Positions 22,726 through 36,000 are shown, numbered from the stretch's first letter. The stretch: DNA of 64,000 nt from Albugo candida (GCA_905220665.1 CAJNAR010000147.1:124001-188000); one strand, 5' to 3'. The notes: generated by a model not told the origin, from the letters alone. Numbers and translations are program-made.

Positions 22726-24390
22726 CTATGTTTTCAATGGTTTCTTCTTCTTTCCCCTCTTATATTTATCAAAGTACGCTTGGACCCTTTGGTTATAATT
22801 TTTATCGCGCTTTTGTTGATTTGCTGTCTTGACAACAACTTGCAATACATCTTCGTCTTCCAGCAAATGGTCTTTGCCAACTCGCTGCGGATTGTATTTG
22901 GTACTAGTTCCCCAAACGAGAGCGTAATTGAAGTTATCAAGCATATCCCTGGAGACCTACGTCGTTGCATAAACGATGATTTTAGTTGAGGCTAAGGAAA
23001 TAGAAATTGTACGCACTGAAAGACAAGCGGCACTAATGGAGGTTCCTCTCCTCTCACAAGAAAGCACAACAGGCTCCTTGAATTCCGGTGCCTAAACATT
23101 GGAAAGTATCAGTGACGAATGATGGAAGCATTCAAAGCCTCACTTCTCCTCTTCGTTTTGTGTATACTCGAGTCAGCCCCATGTAGTTCCACATTTTGGC
23201 TAGCAATGTATCGAAATTGAGCTGATCATATGACACGCGTTAACGGATGCATCAGCGTAAACAAACAAAAAGTACCGCAGGACGGTCTCCATGAGCACAC
23301 GCAATCACGGTCGAGTTTGGTTTTCGAGCTAATCGATCGACGTCTTCGATCGAAATGACATCGATTTTGTTATACACGTACAGACACTTCACGTATTTTC
23401 GATTGCCTTCAATGACATCAATCAGATCATCGGTGGTTGCATCCTCACGGAACAGAACTTCGCAATTGTGAAGCTTGTATTCGTGTAAAATCTTGTACAC
23501 TGTTTTGTATGGATCATCGCCGAGCTACATCCATACAATTCAGTGTAATTTAAAGCAATGACGTCGGATTGTCACACCTTTGTGAGTCTTAAAGTGCTAT
23601 TGAACGTGACGCCACCTCCGCTTTTTTTTCGAAAGTATATATCGGGCGGTCTTCGATTGAGTCGTAATCCAACAGTTTCCAACTCATTTTCCAAGATTTC
23701 ACGGTGACGATTGCCAGCTTCTTGTCCCGCATCCAAGACCATCAGAATCATATCTGCCGATTTTGCAACTGCTATCACTTCACGCCCCCGTCCTTTACCA
23801 TGAGCAGCTCCTTCAATAATCCCCGGAAGATCCAGCAACTGGCACCATTTTATAAACTTCCTTCACCAAATATAATCGCAGCAGAGTATACCTGAATTCG
23901 GACGTCATTGTATATTAAGTTGCCCGGGATACAAGTGAGCGTTGTAAATTCGACAGCGCTTGTCTCAGATTCTGTTTCTGTGAGTTGGCTTCAGTTTTAT
24001 AGTATCAGTAGCATAAAGTATGCAGAATCATACTCCAGAAGACCTCAATAAAGTAGATTTGCCGACACTTGGAAAGCCAATTAGTGCCACGCGACCATCG
24101 CCACTTTTCGCCACATCAAAACCTACACAGATCTTCAAGAACTTTTCCGATTGAGTAACAAGATAAGTGGGTACCTTCACCGCCACCACCGCTGGACTTC
24201 TCGCCTTCTAATAATTCCGTTCGTAGTTTCGCGAGCTTTGCTTTCAATGAGCCAAGATGACCCTCTGTTGCCTTATTTTTCTGCGTCCTTTTCATCTCAT
24301 CCTCTGTAGTTTTTCACTTGTTAGTTCGAAATGATTTTTTTACTAAAGTGCAGACATACCGATCTCTTTGATTCGATCTACGATCCCCAT
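22726..24390 (-). CDS. DRG2: Developmentally regulated GTP-binding protein DRG2
   Basis: DRG2 is a conserved OBG-class GTPase that partners DFRP2 (yeast Rbg2-Gir2) and works on translating ribosomes. Nine exons (24390-24360, 24303-24176, 24123-24044, 23988-23892, 23838-23578, 23524-23276, 23221-23144, 23091-23017, 22956-22726) yield 409 residues. In order: [28 protein letters not shown]1 [10 protein letters not shown]2-region [11 protein letters not shown]3 [12 protein letters not shown], the S5D2L insert with [16 protein letters not shown]4 YNKID, and a TGS end [18 protein letters not shown]...[10 protein letters not shown] lysine-rich tail ([14 protein letters not shown]) of about 27 residues extends past the usual C-terminus. 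This is the most intron-rich gene of the window (8 introns, 52-60 nt). Confidence 0.95.
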
Positions 24391-24494
24391 TTTGATTCCC
24401 AGTCAATCAATTCAAAGTACCGTGATCAGCGCATTTTTTCCGAATTTTTGATCACGATGAATTACATGCACGAATTCTGAAACTATCCAACAGT

Positions 24495-25531
24495 ATGAGC
24501 GACAACCGCAGTTTTTTCGTCTCAATCACGGCATGTCCTCGTTCTGTAGTGTGCTACTATTTATTCTCAGTTTTATTTTTATTTAGAGCGGTGCGATTGC
24601 TGGAACTTCAGTTGATATAACTTTGTTTCCATTGGATACGGTAAAAACTCGCTTACAATCATCTCAAGGATTCTGGAAAGCGGGTGGTTTTCGTGGAATA
24701 TACTCTGGTCTTTCTGCTGCTGCAGCCGGATCAGCTCCAAGCGGTATTTCCTCACGCTGTTTGTGTCGATCTACTCAGCTTATTGTCAGCATTTAGGCGC
24801 ACTATTCTTTAGCACCTACGAGACTATGAAGCGATTGCTGAGCAGCTCATCTCTATCTGGAAAAGAGTCCCATACAACACATATGGCAGCAGCAGCGATT
24901 GGAGAAATGGTTAGTGTTGTAAATAGTAGAATCAAACGTTGACCGCGAGATTTATGATTACGATAGGCTGCTTGTTCAATTCGTGTACCAACTGAGATTG
25001 TGAAGCAGCGACTTCAAACGGGGAGTTATGCATCTTTTCAACACGCACTTTTTCAAATACGAACGAGAGAAGGTCTGCGTGGATTCTATTGTGGATATTG
25101 GGGAACCGTTACACGAGAGATTCCATTCTCCTTTATTCAGTTTCCATTATGGGAAGAGCTTAAGGTACAGAAACGTATCTTGATGCTTGCCTTCTGCCTT
25201 TCTCAGTAATCGCTTTGTCCAGAACCGATGGTCCAGTCACCAGGACAAGCGTGTGAGCTCGGTACAAGGAGCACTTTGTGGTTCCATTGCTGGTGGAGTA
25301 GCTGCTTCTGTAACTACACCACTTGACGTGGTGAAAACCCGTCTAATGCTGCGGAAGGATCCGAAAGGGCTTACTTACAATGGAGCAATCGATACTGCTG
25401 TACGCATTTATCGACATGAAGGTCCTGGGCGTCTTTTTGCAGGTGTTGGACCCCGTACATTATGGATAAGTATTGGTGGATTTGTCTTCTTTGGGATGTA
25501 CGAGATGGCCAGTGAAGCTCTTTCCTGTTAA
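24495..25531 (+). CDS. SAMC: Mitochondrial S-adenosylmethionine carrier (SLC25A26/PET8 type)
   Basis: Inner-membrane carrier exchanging cytosolic S-adenosylmethionine for matrix S-adenosylhomocysteine. Five exons (24495-24530, 24587-24743, 24797-24909, 24967-25164, 25223-25531) give 270 residues with three carrier repeats. The signature motifs are [18 protein letters not shown] and PLDVVKTRL. Family-specific stretches match SAM carriers: [16 protein letters not shown], a [18 protein letters not shown] segment, [17 protein letters not shown] and [21 protein letters not shown]. The first intron (24531-24586) appears to use a GC donor. The start is 104 bp from the divergent DRG2 start. Confidence 0.9.
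24531..24586 (+). other. Probable GC-AG intron in the SAM carrier gene
   Basis: The carrier core requires FFVSIT joined to SGAIAG. The join falls at ACG|GCATGT...TTTAG|AGC, phase 0, 56 nt. A GT donor (GTCTCA at 24519) would also keep frame but would delete four residues (VSIT) that align with the conserved S-L-V-A-G helix start. The GC donor is therefore preferred but not proven. Confidence 0.55.
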
Positions 25532-25667
25532 GTCAAAAGAGTAATAGAGTCATATAACATAGAAATTACTTTCAGTGTACGCAGCACGTCTGTACTCCAT
25601 ATGTTGATCTAACTGTAATTCATAACATCTGGTGATTGGTCTACTATTCGTGCAAAGTCGCGCAATA

Positions 25668-27190
25668 ATGAACCGCATGCTTAAGCTTGTTTGCGTGATA
25701 TTGTTGCTCGTAGCGGTGGCTTCTAAGCGACAAAAACGAGATCGATCGGCGCCAAAGCGGAGGGAAAAAGGGGATGACAAAAAGGAGCTGATAGCGGGGA
25801 CAAGTGACGTAAAAGACAGCCAATATGATGAAGCAAGTTGGTCGAAACGCAGCAAAAGCGAAAGCAAATCCATGATTGTAAGACCTCCAGAAGATCACGA
25901 TCAAAAAGTATCGGCAAACGTGGAAACACAAGAAAAGGAAAAATTTATACGCTGTCGGATGTGTGGGGCTAAAGTTGCGCTTAAGAGGTACATTGCGTCT
26001 TTACGTCAGCTTTGCTACGGGTGACCTGAATGCTGTTGTACAGCGACTACATTCCGATGCATGATACTTCCAAGGCTATTGATTCCCGACGAGAACCATC
26101 TTTGGGCAGTGATTCATTTGTGCATACATTTGCTCATATAAATCACGTAAACAGTTTTCAGAATTCGGCTGATGAAATGGACTGAATAACTTATATTGTA
26201 GCCTGATATTGAATTAGCTACATTCAAAAGCACGATGGCTAAAGAGCTCGCAGAATACGATGAAGAAGCAGTATCAAATTTCGATCGTTACTCGTCAAGT
26301 GATTTGTACTGCAGCGCATGTGACCGCTTTATCGGGTATGGATCTTGCTATACTCTTGAACAATTGATGGAGACGAGTACTTCTGTGTAGTTGGGCTTAT
26401 GCGCATAATGATTATCGCCGCTGTCTTCTTGAAAGTGCAAAGTTCTCGGACAAAAGCGAAGGTTTGATACCGAAGAACGCCCGGGCCTCGAAAAAAAAGA
26501 AAAGTCTGATGCAAGAACAAAAGGTAGATTATCCAACTCGCCGTCGAGGGGGTCATACATTGATTACTATTTAATCTAGAGAATCGTTCAAGAAGTTCTG
26601 AAAGGAGAATGTGTCATCTTGCTCATGGACTGGTGGTCATATCAAATCTGTTATGGCAAAGAAGTTCGACAATTTCACCGTGAACCTGACGGGAGCAAAA
26701 CAAGTGACTGGAGCATGGGCGTCTACGTACCGGAAAGTGATGCTCGGTATCAGACGAATGAACATGGAGAAAATCTAGTCCAATTTTACGCCGATGGACA
26801 AGCATGTGACGAAAATGCCGCAAAACGAAGCACCAAAGTTATCTATATTTGCTGCTTGGAAAAAACTGAAGATGTTAGTATGACACTGGATATATACACA
26901 TTGACGAACGTGTTTTCCTGCAGGTCGTCACTGTCAAAAGTATCAAGGAGCCTTCTCTTTGTTATTACGAGATCGAATTATGCATCGCCAAACTTTGTCA
27001 CATGAACTCAGACAGTAAAAAAATCGAGAAGAAGCATCGCTCGGTAGCTGATAACAAATGCAAAGTTCAACACCAGCAAAATGAGAAGCAGCAAACCCCC
27101 GCGACATTTTTCGCTTATCTCTGGACAGAGGTTATTTCCGATGATAGCAGTGAGCTCGATTGGATGCGTACGCTCAAGATTACAATCTAG
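25668..27190 (+). CDS. Secreted CULT-like + MRH (OS-9-type) lectin fusion protein
   Basis: Six exons (25668-25987, 26044-26146, 26202-26335, 26391-26523, 26580-26873, 26924-27190) give 416 residues. Residues 1-19 form a signal peptide, followed by a charged linker. A CULT-like zinc domain follows: C96-x2-C99-G, FVH at 132-134, and NF..Y......C178-x2-C181...IGW187. From the Ser before the aromatic cage to the final Trp this has the same spacing as human cereblon, as I recall it, but two of the three cage Trp are Asn and Ser. After a lysine-rich linker comes an MRH lectin domain: C241, WWSYQICYGK (248-257), then Gln in RQFH, Arg in AKRS, Glu in KEPSLC and Tyr in CYYEIEL, the four expected sugar contacts. 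Family knowledge of OS-9/Yos9 suggests ER glycoprotein quality control. There is no KDEL. The fusion rests on spliced-frame inference. Confidence 0.75.
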
Positions 27191-27348
27191 TATAAATGTC
27201 GTGATACCAGAAGTAGTCTTTCGATTAACAATCAAACATCACATTTTGAAACGACTCAAAACTATTTATGCGCTCTTTTGTGTTTGATCATATCGGTTCT
27301 TAATCAAAGCGCAGTGTCAAAGGCACAAACGACGATTTGTCGGTGTTG

Positions 27349-30300
27349 ATGGGCACTACTACATCCTACGAAAATGAGACTGATTTCTGCAAGATTCTGG
27401 CAAAATATCCTGAAGTGCGTATCAACTACTTATTGTTTTCACAAAATGACAGGGAGTGACATGTTTTGTCAAGCTTTCTCCAGCACCGAGTGACGAAATA
27501 GCTGTACAATCGCGTTTCCGAGACCTGCTTCGAAAAAAAGGGGTGACGACTGTAATTTGTGACGAACTCAGTTGCATCGAGTCGATCGAGACGAAATGGA
27601 TGTACCTTTCCATGTGAGTCCGTCAGCGACGATCGGCTTTTGAAAGATGAAGCTTATTGTGCATCGTAGGGACGAGAAACCAGCCTTGACTGATGCTTTG
27701 GTGTCTTTGAAAGCAGCCGGGGCACAACTGAAGCTCGTGCTGACAGAAAACTGGCAATTGTTCCGTCAACAGCCGAACTTGGCAGCAAAGCTATTCCTCC
27801 TCATTCGAATTAACATGATTTTACATTCAAAGTAAGACGATATCTTTACAAGCTCGAGTTTTATTCAAACCTGTTATTGCAGAGAATGGGTGAGCCAATT
27901 TTTTCTAGCAGAAGGAATGGAAGCAATTGTGTACCTCCTCCCGCATCCTCCATCTCTTGGACCAAATCCGACGTATGAAGAGCTTGGATCTGCTCAGCGT
28001 GAGGATGCAAACGTCACGCAAACGGAGATTGGATTCACACGATCGCTCAAATCAAGAAAGACAACCGCTCTGCTTGCTACAATATATGAAGAAGTGCTTC
28101 ATCTATTATTCGTGCTAGCTAATTCAGATGAAGGGATCTTCGCAATGGTAAAATCAAGCGAGTTGTTTTTCCTTCGACTGCTTTTCCTTCTCAGCATACC
28201 AAATCCTTTGGGCCAACAACAAGATGTAAAAGTGGTCAATTTGTTTCGAGGCCGGATTCTAAAATTGCTCGGGATTATCGCATGTTATTCTCGAACAACA
28301 CAAATTGCTATCTCACATGCATTCACGTTTTCTGCGTCCACACAGCTAGAAGCTCGACGATTCGAAACAATTAGCGCTTTGTTCATGAAAAATGCTGCAG
28401 ATACAACCTTTCAGTCGACAGTGCTCAGTTTTATGAACATCTTAATTAATACAACACTTGACCCAATGGATCGAAACGCTATACGAGACGATCTACAGCA
28501 TCTCGGAATGGTGGATATACTGGAAAAGTATCATCGACAAGGACAGAGCGTTCACTCGAGCGAGTTGTTCTTGCAGTTACAGATCTACTTTAGGCAACTT
28601 GGCAATGACATAACCCGCCCTTATCATCGTACAAAGTGTGTTACCGATCTGGAAATTATGGAAGCAGAGAATAAACACAGCGAGACATTTCTAGATGAGA
28701 GGTTTCCACAAAATGGCTCAATACTCTTGGATGAATGCCCAGGCGCTGGACAATCGGAAATGGATGCTGTACTAGGTTGGCCTTCATCGAACAAAGCTCC
28801 AAGGAGTGTACGGTTACGGCAGAATAAGCTTCAGCTGCACGAAGTTCTAAATGAATTGCAACATGCCGCATCAACCCTGGACGAGGAAAGTGCAAAGAAG
28901 TTGTCAGATGCCTTAAATCTTATCAGAACCTCGATCCTCCCGACGAGTTCACTTAATGTTGACTGCTTGGTGGATAATGTAGCTGATACAATCGACAGCC
29001 CCGTCAACTGTATGCAAACGGTCGAGATCAATGCTAACGAAAAAGATGCGAAGAAAGCCCCAAAGTCTTCTGCATCAAAGCAGTCTTCCATCGGTAGTCG
29101 CGTGATGTCGATACCCTTCATTCAAGGGCTGCGTCGAGGGATCGGATATACTCCACCATCTTCACCCATTCGTGATTCCAGGTCTCGGAAGGTGGTTGAA
29201 GCTTTTTCATTCAAACAAGAGCAAGATAGTGTGAGTGTCGGGGCTGAGACCGCTACCAGTCCAATAGCAGCCGACAGCGAGCTTCGGGGCATTTCAAGAG
29301 CTTCCAATTGTAAGAGCCCAAAATCCACCAAAATAAAAAACTCCAAACGCCTTCATCTGAATTTTTCGTTACCATCATTAAATCACTCCGAATCAGTAGC
29401 CTCTCCAGTAGAGCCTGACGTTGGATCACCGCCTGACTCCTATGACAACACCCCTGGAAAAGCTGGTAACGATTCTTCTCCACAAGATAGAATGATGAAT
29501 AGCGGTCGACGTTTTCCAAGTCCTCGAAGAAAACAGAAATCACGAGCAAAAGCACATTCAAAGAATTTAGGTGAATCCAACGCAATTCATAAAGGAACAA
29601 CTTCAGTACCAGACTTTGTGGGCGCAGCCCAAATAGTAAGTAGTGGGAAAGAGGATGCTGCTGAGCCTTTATGCCAGGAAAGCGTTTTGACCGTCAAAGA
29701 CAACCCAGCGTACTCTAAATTTTTCAAATTGCTCGCAATGGGAGCCCCGTCGATGGCTGTGAAGGCAAAAATGGAAATGGCTGGTCTAAAAAGTGAGTTA
29801 CTGGACACTCCTGATGCCAAGATAGTGATCGATAACACAGCTGCTCAGATCAACGACTCAAATCGTCATGTAGAATGTGCTCCTTGTTTACCTCCACCTC
29901 CTCCAACAAAAGCTGCGATCAGCGCTTCCACTGCATTATCCGGTCTGTTCAGACGAAGACTCGATAAAGTCGGTATGGCACCAGATACTCCGAACGTCGC
30001 TAGTACCGAAAGTACATCCATTTTAGTGAAAGATGATCCTAATTATGCCAAGTTTTTCAAAATGGTTAACATGGGAGTTCCACTAGAAGTGGTCAAAAAT
30101 AAGATGAAACTAGCTGGTTTTGTGGAGGAACTACTGGATAAGCCTAATGAAAATCTGGCAACAGCTGTAGCAGCTCATAAGATAAAAGACAATGGCTCAA
30201 GTAGCTCGCAATCGAATGATATAACACGTATGAAACGTACCTGGCTCTCCAGTGGTGGCGATACAGATCTCCCTGCTCCACCTCCAATTAGGAAATCGAC

Positions 30301-32461
30301 CACACGACCTTTGTATTGGCAGTATATCAAAGACGATGAAGCCATCAAGGGGACAGTTTGGGAAGATTTGGCAGATGTAAATATCGAGGCCGATCGAAGT
30401 CAGTGCAACAATGCTGAAGTCGCAATGTTCTCACATGTTCGACTAAACGATACAGATATACTGGAGCTAGAAAGGCGATTTCCCGCAAACCCAGGAATAC
30501 AAAACAAGAGCTTACTTGTTGGAAATCAGCCCGGGTCACTCAGCCTATCGTCTCCAGCAAAACAGCTTTCGAGCCTGAGCGAATCGACACCACTTTCTCC
30601 TCGTGTCGTCTTCCTTATTGACAGATCTCGTTCTAATAACATTTCCATCATTGCCAGACAGTTCAGGCTGAGTAACGAAAATATTCGTGATGCGATAAGC
30701 AAGCTCGACACCAGCCTTTTGACACTGGAAAGAGTACAGGGTCTGCTCAAGATTCTACCAACAGATGAAGAAGTGGCAGCGATTTCGGGATTTGCCGGTG
30801 ATGCAACGCTTCTCAATGGTGCAGAGAAACTATTGAAAGAATTGATTGCTATCCCACGATTACAACCTCGACTTTTCACTTTACAATCGAGATTACAATT
30901 CCCTAATCTTGTATCAGAGACGCAGAATCGAATCGACAGGTTGCAGGCAGCATGCATTGAGCTACTTGAAAGTCGTGACCTCAAAAGCACTCTATTTTTG
31001 ATCCTACAAGTCGGGAACAAGATGAATGAAGGCACGAGCCGTGGCGAGGCAAAAGGATTTTCATTGTCGGACTTACCGAAACTCAGTCAACTAAAAACGG
31101 CTGACAAGAAGGAGACACTTCTGCACTTTATCGCAAAGTATCTGCGCCAAAAGTGTGGAGAAGCTGTTCAGTTGCAGAATTCACTAACCTGCTTATGTGA
31201 TATACAAAACGTGTCTATTCTGGAGATTTCTCACGATGTGGATAGACTGAAAGAATGTATCGATGCTATTTCAAGTGAAGTCGATGCAAAAAAAATTCGG
31301 AAGGCTATTGATGAGATGGAAATTGAAGATACTTACATTGAGTACATGAGTAAATTTGTTGAGCAAGCGTCCCCCATAGTCACTGCAGTTGAGAAGAAAT
31401 GGACTGAGGCTTTGGTGTCAGCTCGCGAAACAATAGTCAAATTCGAGAAGGCTGTGGCTGGGGATAATACAGCCGCAATAGCAGTTGCGCCTGAGGATAC
31501 TAAGGCTGCACGAGGCGCTCTTTTGACAGGCTTATCTTCCATCTTCAGCAATATTCACGAATTTAGTTTCCAGCTGATGAGAACCGATCGAGAAAACGAG
31601 ATGCGTAGAATCAGAGACGAAAAGCTTTCATTGGCACTGAAAAAGAATCAGCGGATAGAGACTGAGAGAACAAAAGGCTGTGAAGTTGGTCCTATCAAAG
31701 ATAGGATTTGTGTACGTGATTCGAAGAGTCCTATCACCTCTTTGCATGAGCACCATGCAGATGAAGCAGCGCCCGAAAAGAATGTTTTGATTGAGATTGC
31801 GACATTGTTTCCAAACAATCGGGAGGACTATGGTGACAAGTCACAAGATCAAAAACCAGATAGCTGCGTACATTTGTCCCTCCGCAGTGAGAGTGGCATT
31901 ACCATTGGTGATAGAAAAGGAGAAGGAAGCTACAGAAATGCCGATCCTGTGCATTATACGGCCCAAGAAACTGACCACCATGAAAAAAAATCGGGAGAAA
32001 AGTTTCATAGCTATAAAAGAGTCATGAAAAATCGATGTTTACGTCAAGGTTCTGTATTCAGTGCTTCTTCCGTTCCGCAGAAACGATCGGACTTTGTCAA
32101 CAAAACCATTTTACTCACAAAGAACAGAAACAAACTTCATTTGGAAAATAAAAAAACCGGGCTACTGATATCAAAACGTCACTCTCATCGAAAATCATCG
32201 AAGGAGGATGTCTTTATTCGTGACGAGATTCGACCTGAGCAAGTATATCTATCAGAGACAGTCTTACTATCTGAAGACGAATTACAGGCGGGTACTTTGA
32301 ATTATGAATGTACATTGCAAGGGATAGAGCGGAAAAGATCCATGGGAAGGAAACGTATGGTCAACAGCAAACGCCAAGTAAACATACGCTCAGTGCAATC
32401 AAAACTCTCCCTTCAGCCCACAGAACACGCTCAACTAAGAACGAGAACGGCAGCACTCTGA
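27349..32461 (+). CDS. Formin (FH2 actin nucleator) with two CCDC53-like motifs
   Basis: Predicted actin filament nucleator and elongator of 1655 residues from four exons (27349-27414, 27453-27613, 27670-27831, 27883-32461). The N-terminal third is helical and resembles the GBD/FH3 region of diaphanous-type formins (FFLAEGMEAIVYLL...). Two repeats of about 45 residues (near 735-780 and 842-888), V(K)D(D/N)P.Y.KFFK...MG.P...VK.KM..AG....LLD.P, match the CCDC53/WASHC3-type motif, each close to a short proline run (PPPPP; PAPPP). The FH2 domain (about 940-1375) begins LYWQYI...GTVWEDL and contains GNKMNEGTSRGEAKGFSLSDLPKL..LKT and TLLHFI. The C-terminal 280 residues are basic and low in order. 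The first intron is only 38 nt. Confidence 0.9.
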
Positions 32462-33044
32462 GCAAATGATAGCGTCTTAAATATTGATCGGAGCAGCTGC
32501 TATTGAAATCGAAAGTCAATTCTCGTGCAGTATAAGCGTATCATGATGTCCTTAGAATAGAAGTCTCATAATTATCCGTAATATTTAATCGAGAATCGAT
32601 ATTCTGTTGAAATGGGGCAGCAAGATCTGTTCTCACAGCGAGAGAAGTAGTTTTCCGAAGAATTTATAAAGAATCGTGTCGGATGCAGACAATTGACTAT
32701 TCGGCAGCCGTACTGCTCTGATAGATCTCCAAGTACTACTAGCAGAGGTATTGCATTTATTAGCGTGGTGTTTCAGCAACCGATCATACCCGATGATAAT
32801 CTACGATCAGACTCTGCGCGGTCGTTATCAGGTATTGAGCTGATTATTACAACCTTAAAAAAGCACAGATGTGCCCTTTAGTGATTGACAATCTGACGCA
32901 AATGGATATCTTAGATCGAGAGAGTCTATGAATTCACGAAGAGTCGAAATTATTGGCGAAAAGGTTACGCCGCGGTGACAGCATATCAGTTTACATCGCT
33001 CGATACAGTCCCCCAGAATTGCTCAATCAGCGATGTCCCGATAC
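32462..33044. other. Convergent intergenic region between formin and giant repeat protein
   Basis: About 0.58 kb lying between two stop codons. Only short frames are present (62 codons at 32693-32881, unrecognised). It probably holds the two 3' ends. Confidence 0.5.
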
Positions 33045-36000
33045 TTAGTGATCCACGAGATTCGTAAGATTAGCGGTATGGTCGATCTGATCTCTCTCCA
33101 GCAAGGTTTGAAGTGCGTTCTTCCACTCACTGCAAGACTCCGACGACAATGCTTCTAAAACGATGCTTTCTTGTCGAACCAACAAGTGCACATATCGCTC
33201 AAGCGGGACCATTTCGATTCTTGGACTTGCACATGGAAATACTTTTGACCTTGCCGTTCGCCTACAACTTTCGCAATTCAGTGGCGGAAGAATCTCAATC
33301 TGAGAAAGCCAGATTCGGTCAGGTTGTATATACGATCCCTTCTTCGCTTCACTCCGATAATTCATCAGTGCAGCAAAGATATCCCAAAAGGTGGCATCCT
33401 CGGTCACAGCTATTGAACGAAATATAAAGTACTCCCTTGAATATCCTAATGTGACCATAATGGTTTCTTCTTCACCAAATGAAATTTGCAGTGATTCATC
33501 CTGCTTTTCCTGCTTGCTGGGATCTTCGCGTATGACATGACGAAGTCTGAATGTGGAGGAGTTTGATAAGATCTGTACAGCTTGACGTAGCTGTTCTTGT
33601 TTTGCATCACATAAAGATCCATTGGAGGTCTGTGGTTTTGGAGAAATGCTTGCTACGCAGTCGTCTTTTGCATCGTGAGGCTGGGAGCTGGAAAAATTTG
33701 CTACCGCGTTCTGGTCAATCTTATTCAAATGAGTCATCAAATCACGCGCTGTACGATGAATTGACTTATCTTTCCGCTCATATTGCTGCATGATAATTAT
33801 TAGAGTTGTGCGGATCTGAGACTCTGTCGTTGGCAACAACAGATTGGTATCGTCGCAAAACAAACAAGAGAGAAAACTCATACTTAGTCGCAAACGTTCA
33901 GGATCATGAAGATGAAGATAAATGCGTTCCAAAACAATTGGAATACCATCATATACGAGAAAGTAAATCAATTGCTCTGTGTCGCCGTAGCAGAGCTTCA
34001 AGATCACGCTAAAAAGGCGAATTTCAATATGACGACGTAAATTTGAATCATCGGACCCAGACGGAGTTGAATCTATGCTTGTTACATCCAAATTGACGAG
34101 CAATTGAAGCAGATGAAAATGAATTCTACTGTCTGGATCACCATTCTGTTCATTCCTGAAGTCATAAAATAAACCCAATTTCGGCTTTAGGCGGCTTGAA
34201 GTATACTCGTTTTGACCGAATAATGCGGATAATATTGCAATAAACTTCTCTAAAGATGATAAATATATAGATTCCTCTTCGTTTGCTGGCCGAGTGTCAG
34301 TAGCAACCTCGTCCTGATTTTGAAACCAGATTGCTGTCGATAATAACCAAGGGACCGCCTTTTTCCAATTTGACAATATGGAATACTGAGAATGGCACCC
34401 CAAATTTACTATACAGTCGACAACAACTTCGAGAAATGACAATGACGTGTCCTCGTGATTATCAGATGAGGGCTGCATGTCAATCCAAATTCGCACGGTG
34501 TCCATTATTGAGCACAAGAAGTCTAAACCATGTAATCTGTCCATCCAATCTTGACCCTCTTTTGTACCGGTCAAATCATACAGCAAATCGATGGACATCT
34601 CAAGTGTGGTGGACAAAGGACACATTTGAACTTCTTTAATCCGCAATGTCACATCTAAAATTTCATGTTCGATAATATCCATAATAGCTTGGAATACATG
34701 TGGGCTTGACAGGATTCCTCCTTTCAAATCCAGCTTTAAATTCAAGATTTCATCGCTATTTGACTGGTTTGATTCGACTTCATGATTCTTCACGAATTTC
34801 AAACAAAAAGAAAGGATTTCTAGGCTGGTAACGCAGATCGTCGAGTTACTTGAATATCGGAATGACTGTAGCAGCGTTCGGCAAAAGAAGGTTTCATCCA
34901 ATGAGCTCAGTAGAGTATCGCTCATGTCAACTGCATTTTGTTGCAAAGGCGGGGAAGCTTGACTCATCGACTCAAAAGTATACATTGAAAGGGCTCGAAT
35001 GATCCGAAGAGATTCCAGGACGATAATTTTGTTTTCTGCATTATTCTCCACCGACTGAATAAGACATGACAGAAACTCCTTCCTACACATGATTTCCATT
35101 ATGACTGTTATAGTGTCCAAGACACACAGCTTTGTAAACCTCAATGCCGAGCTGAGTTGCACCGTTACCAATTGTAGTATAAAAGTCTGCTTTCGGTACG
35201 TCTGAAGTAGCCCAGTGAGGAAAGTGATTGTTTCGAGTAGAGTTCTTCCAAGATACTCGCTGCTCGAAGATAAAGTGGCTACTTGATTTGACGCCACATC
35301 AAATTGTAATACAAATTGTAAACACTTGAGGCACTTCCATATTACCCATTCGTCATGAATATGCTTACGCATGACACTCACCCAAAAATCAAAAAGCGCA
35401 CCAAATATGTAACTTTCCTCACTTGCTGCATCGTTTTCATCGAGTAGAAATGCATAATCGAAGAGACTTCTCCCAATATGCATCTTCATCAGTGTCCATA
35501 TCACTGTAATTCCACCACGTACTATTTCAAGTCCCTCGAAGCATTCTTTGATCAAGAAAAACGCAATTTTCAGTAAATCATCACACTTTTTCTTCTGCAC
35601 TTGCCAACTGACAACAGTCATTACCCCATCGGTGACGCTGCGCTCTGTGTTAGATATTAACTTCGCGTATTCTAATGCAATGTTCTCACAGAAATCGCTC
35701 ATGAGCAATGCAAATGCTGTCGACTGGGTGACATGGAGACTTGATGCAGTCAAAAAGGCGGAAAACTCCACGAAACTCACGCAGCGTATTGATTTCGTGG
35801 CGCACATATGACCAACAAACCATTTTGGCGATACGAAGGTCACCCTCGTGATGATCTGTAAACACAAAATTACCAATTCTGTTGTGTCACTATGAAAGGC
35901 AATGTGGCTAGTGAGTGCTGGGATAATAGTGACAAATGATTGATGTTTCTTCACTTGAGTGACAACCTCGCCATGAAGTAGAAAAGCATTCAGACGAACG

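Noticed and set aside
22693..22989. A plus-strand hydrophobic 98-codon frame resembling a membrane protein.
   Set aside because: It is antisense to the last exon of DRG2, whose minus-strand frame matches the family precisely.
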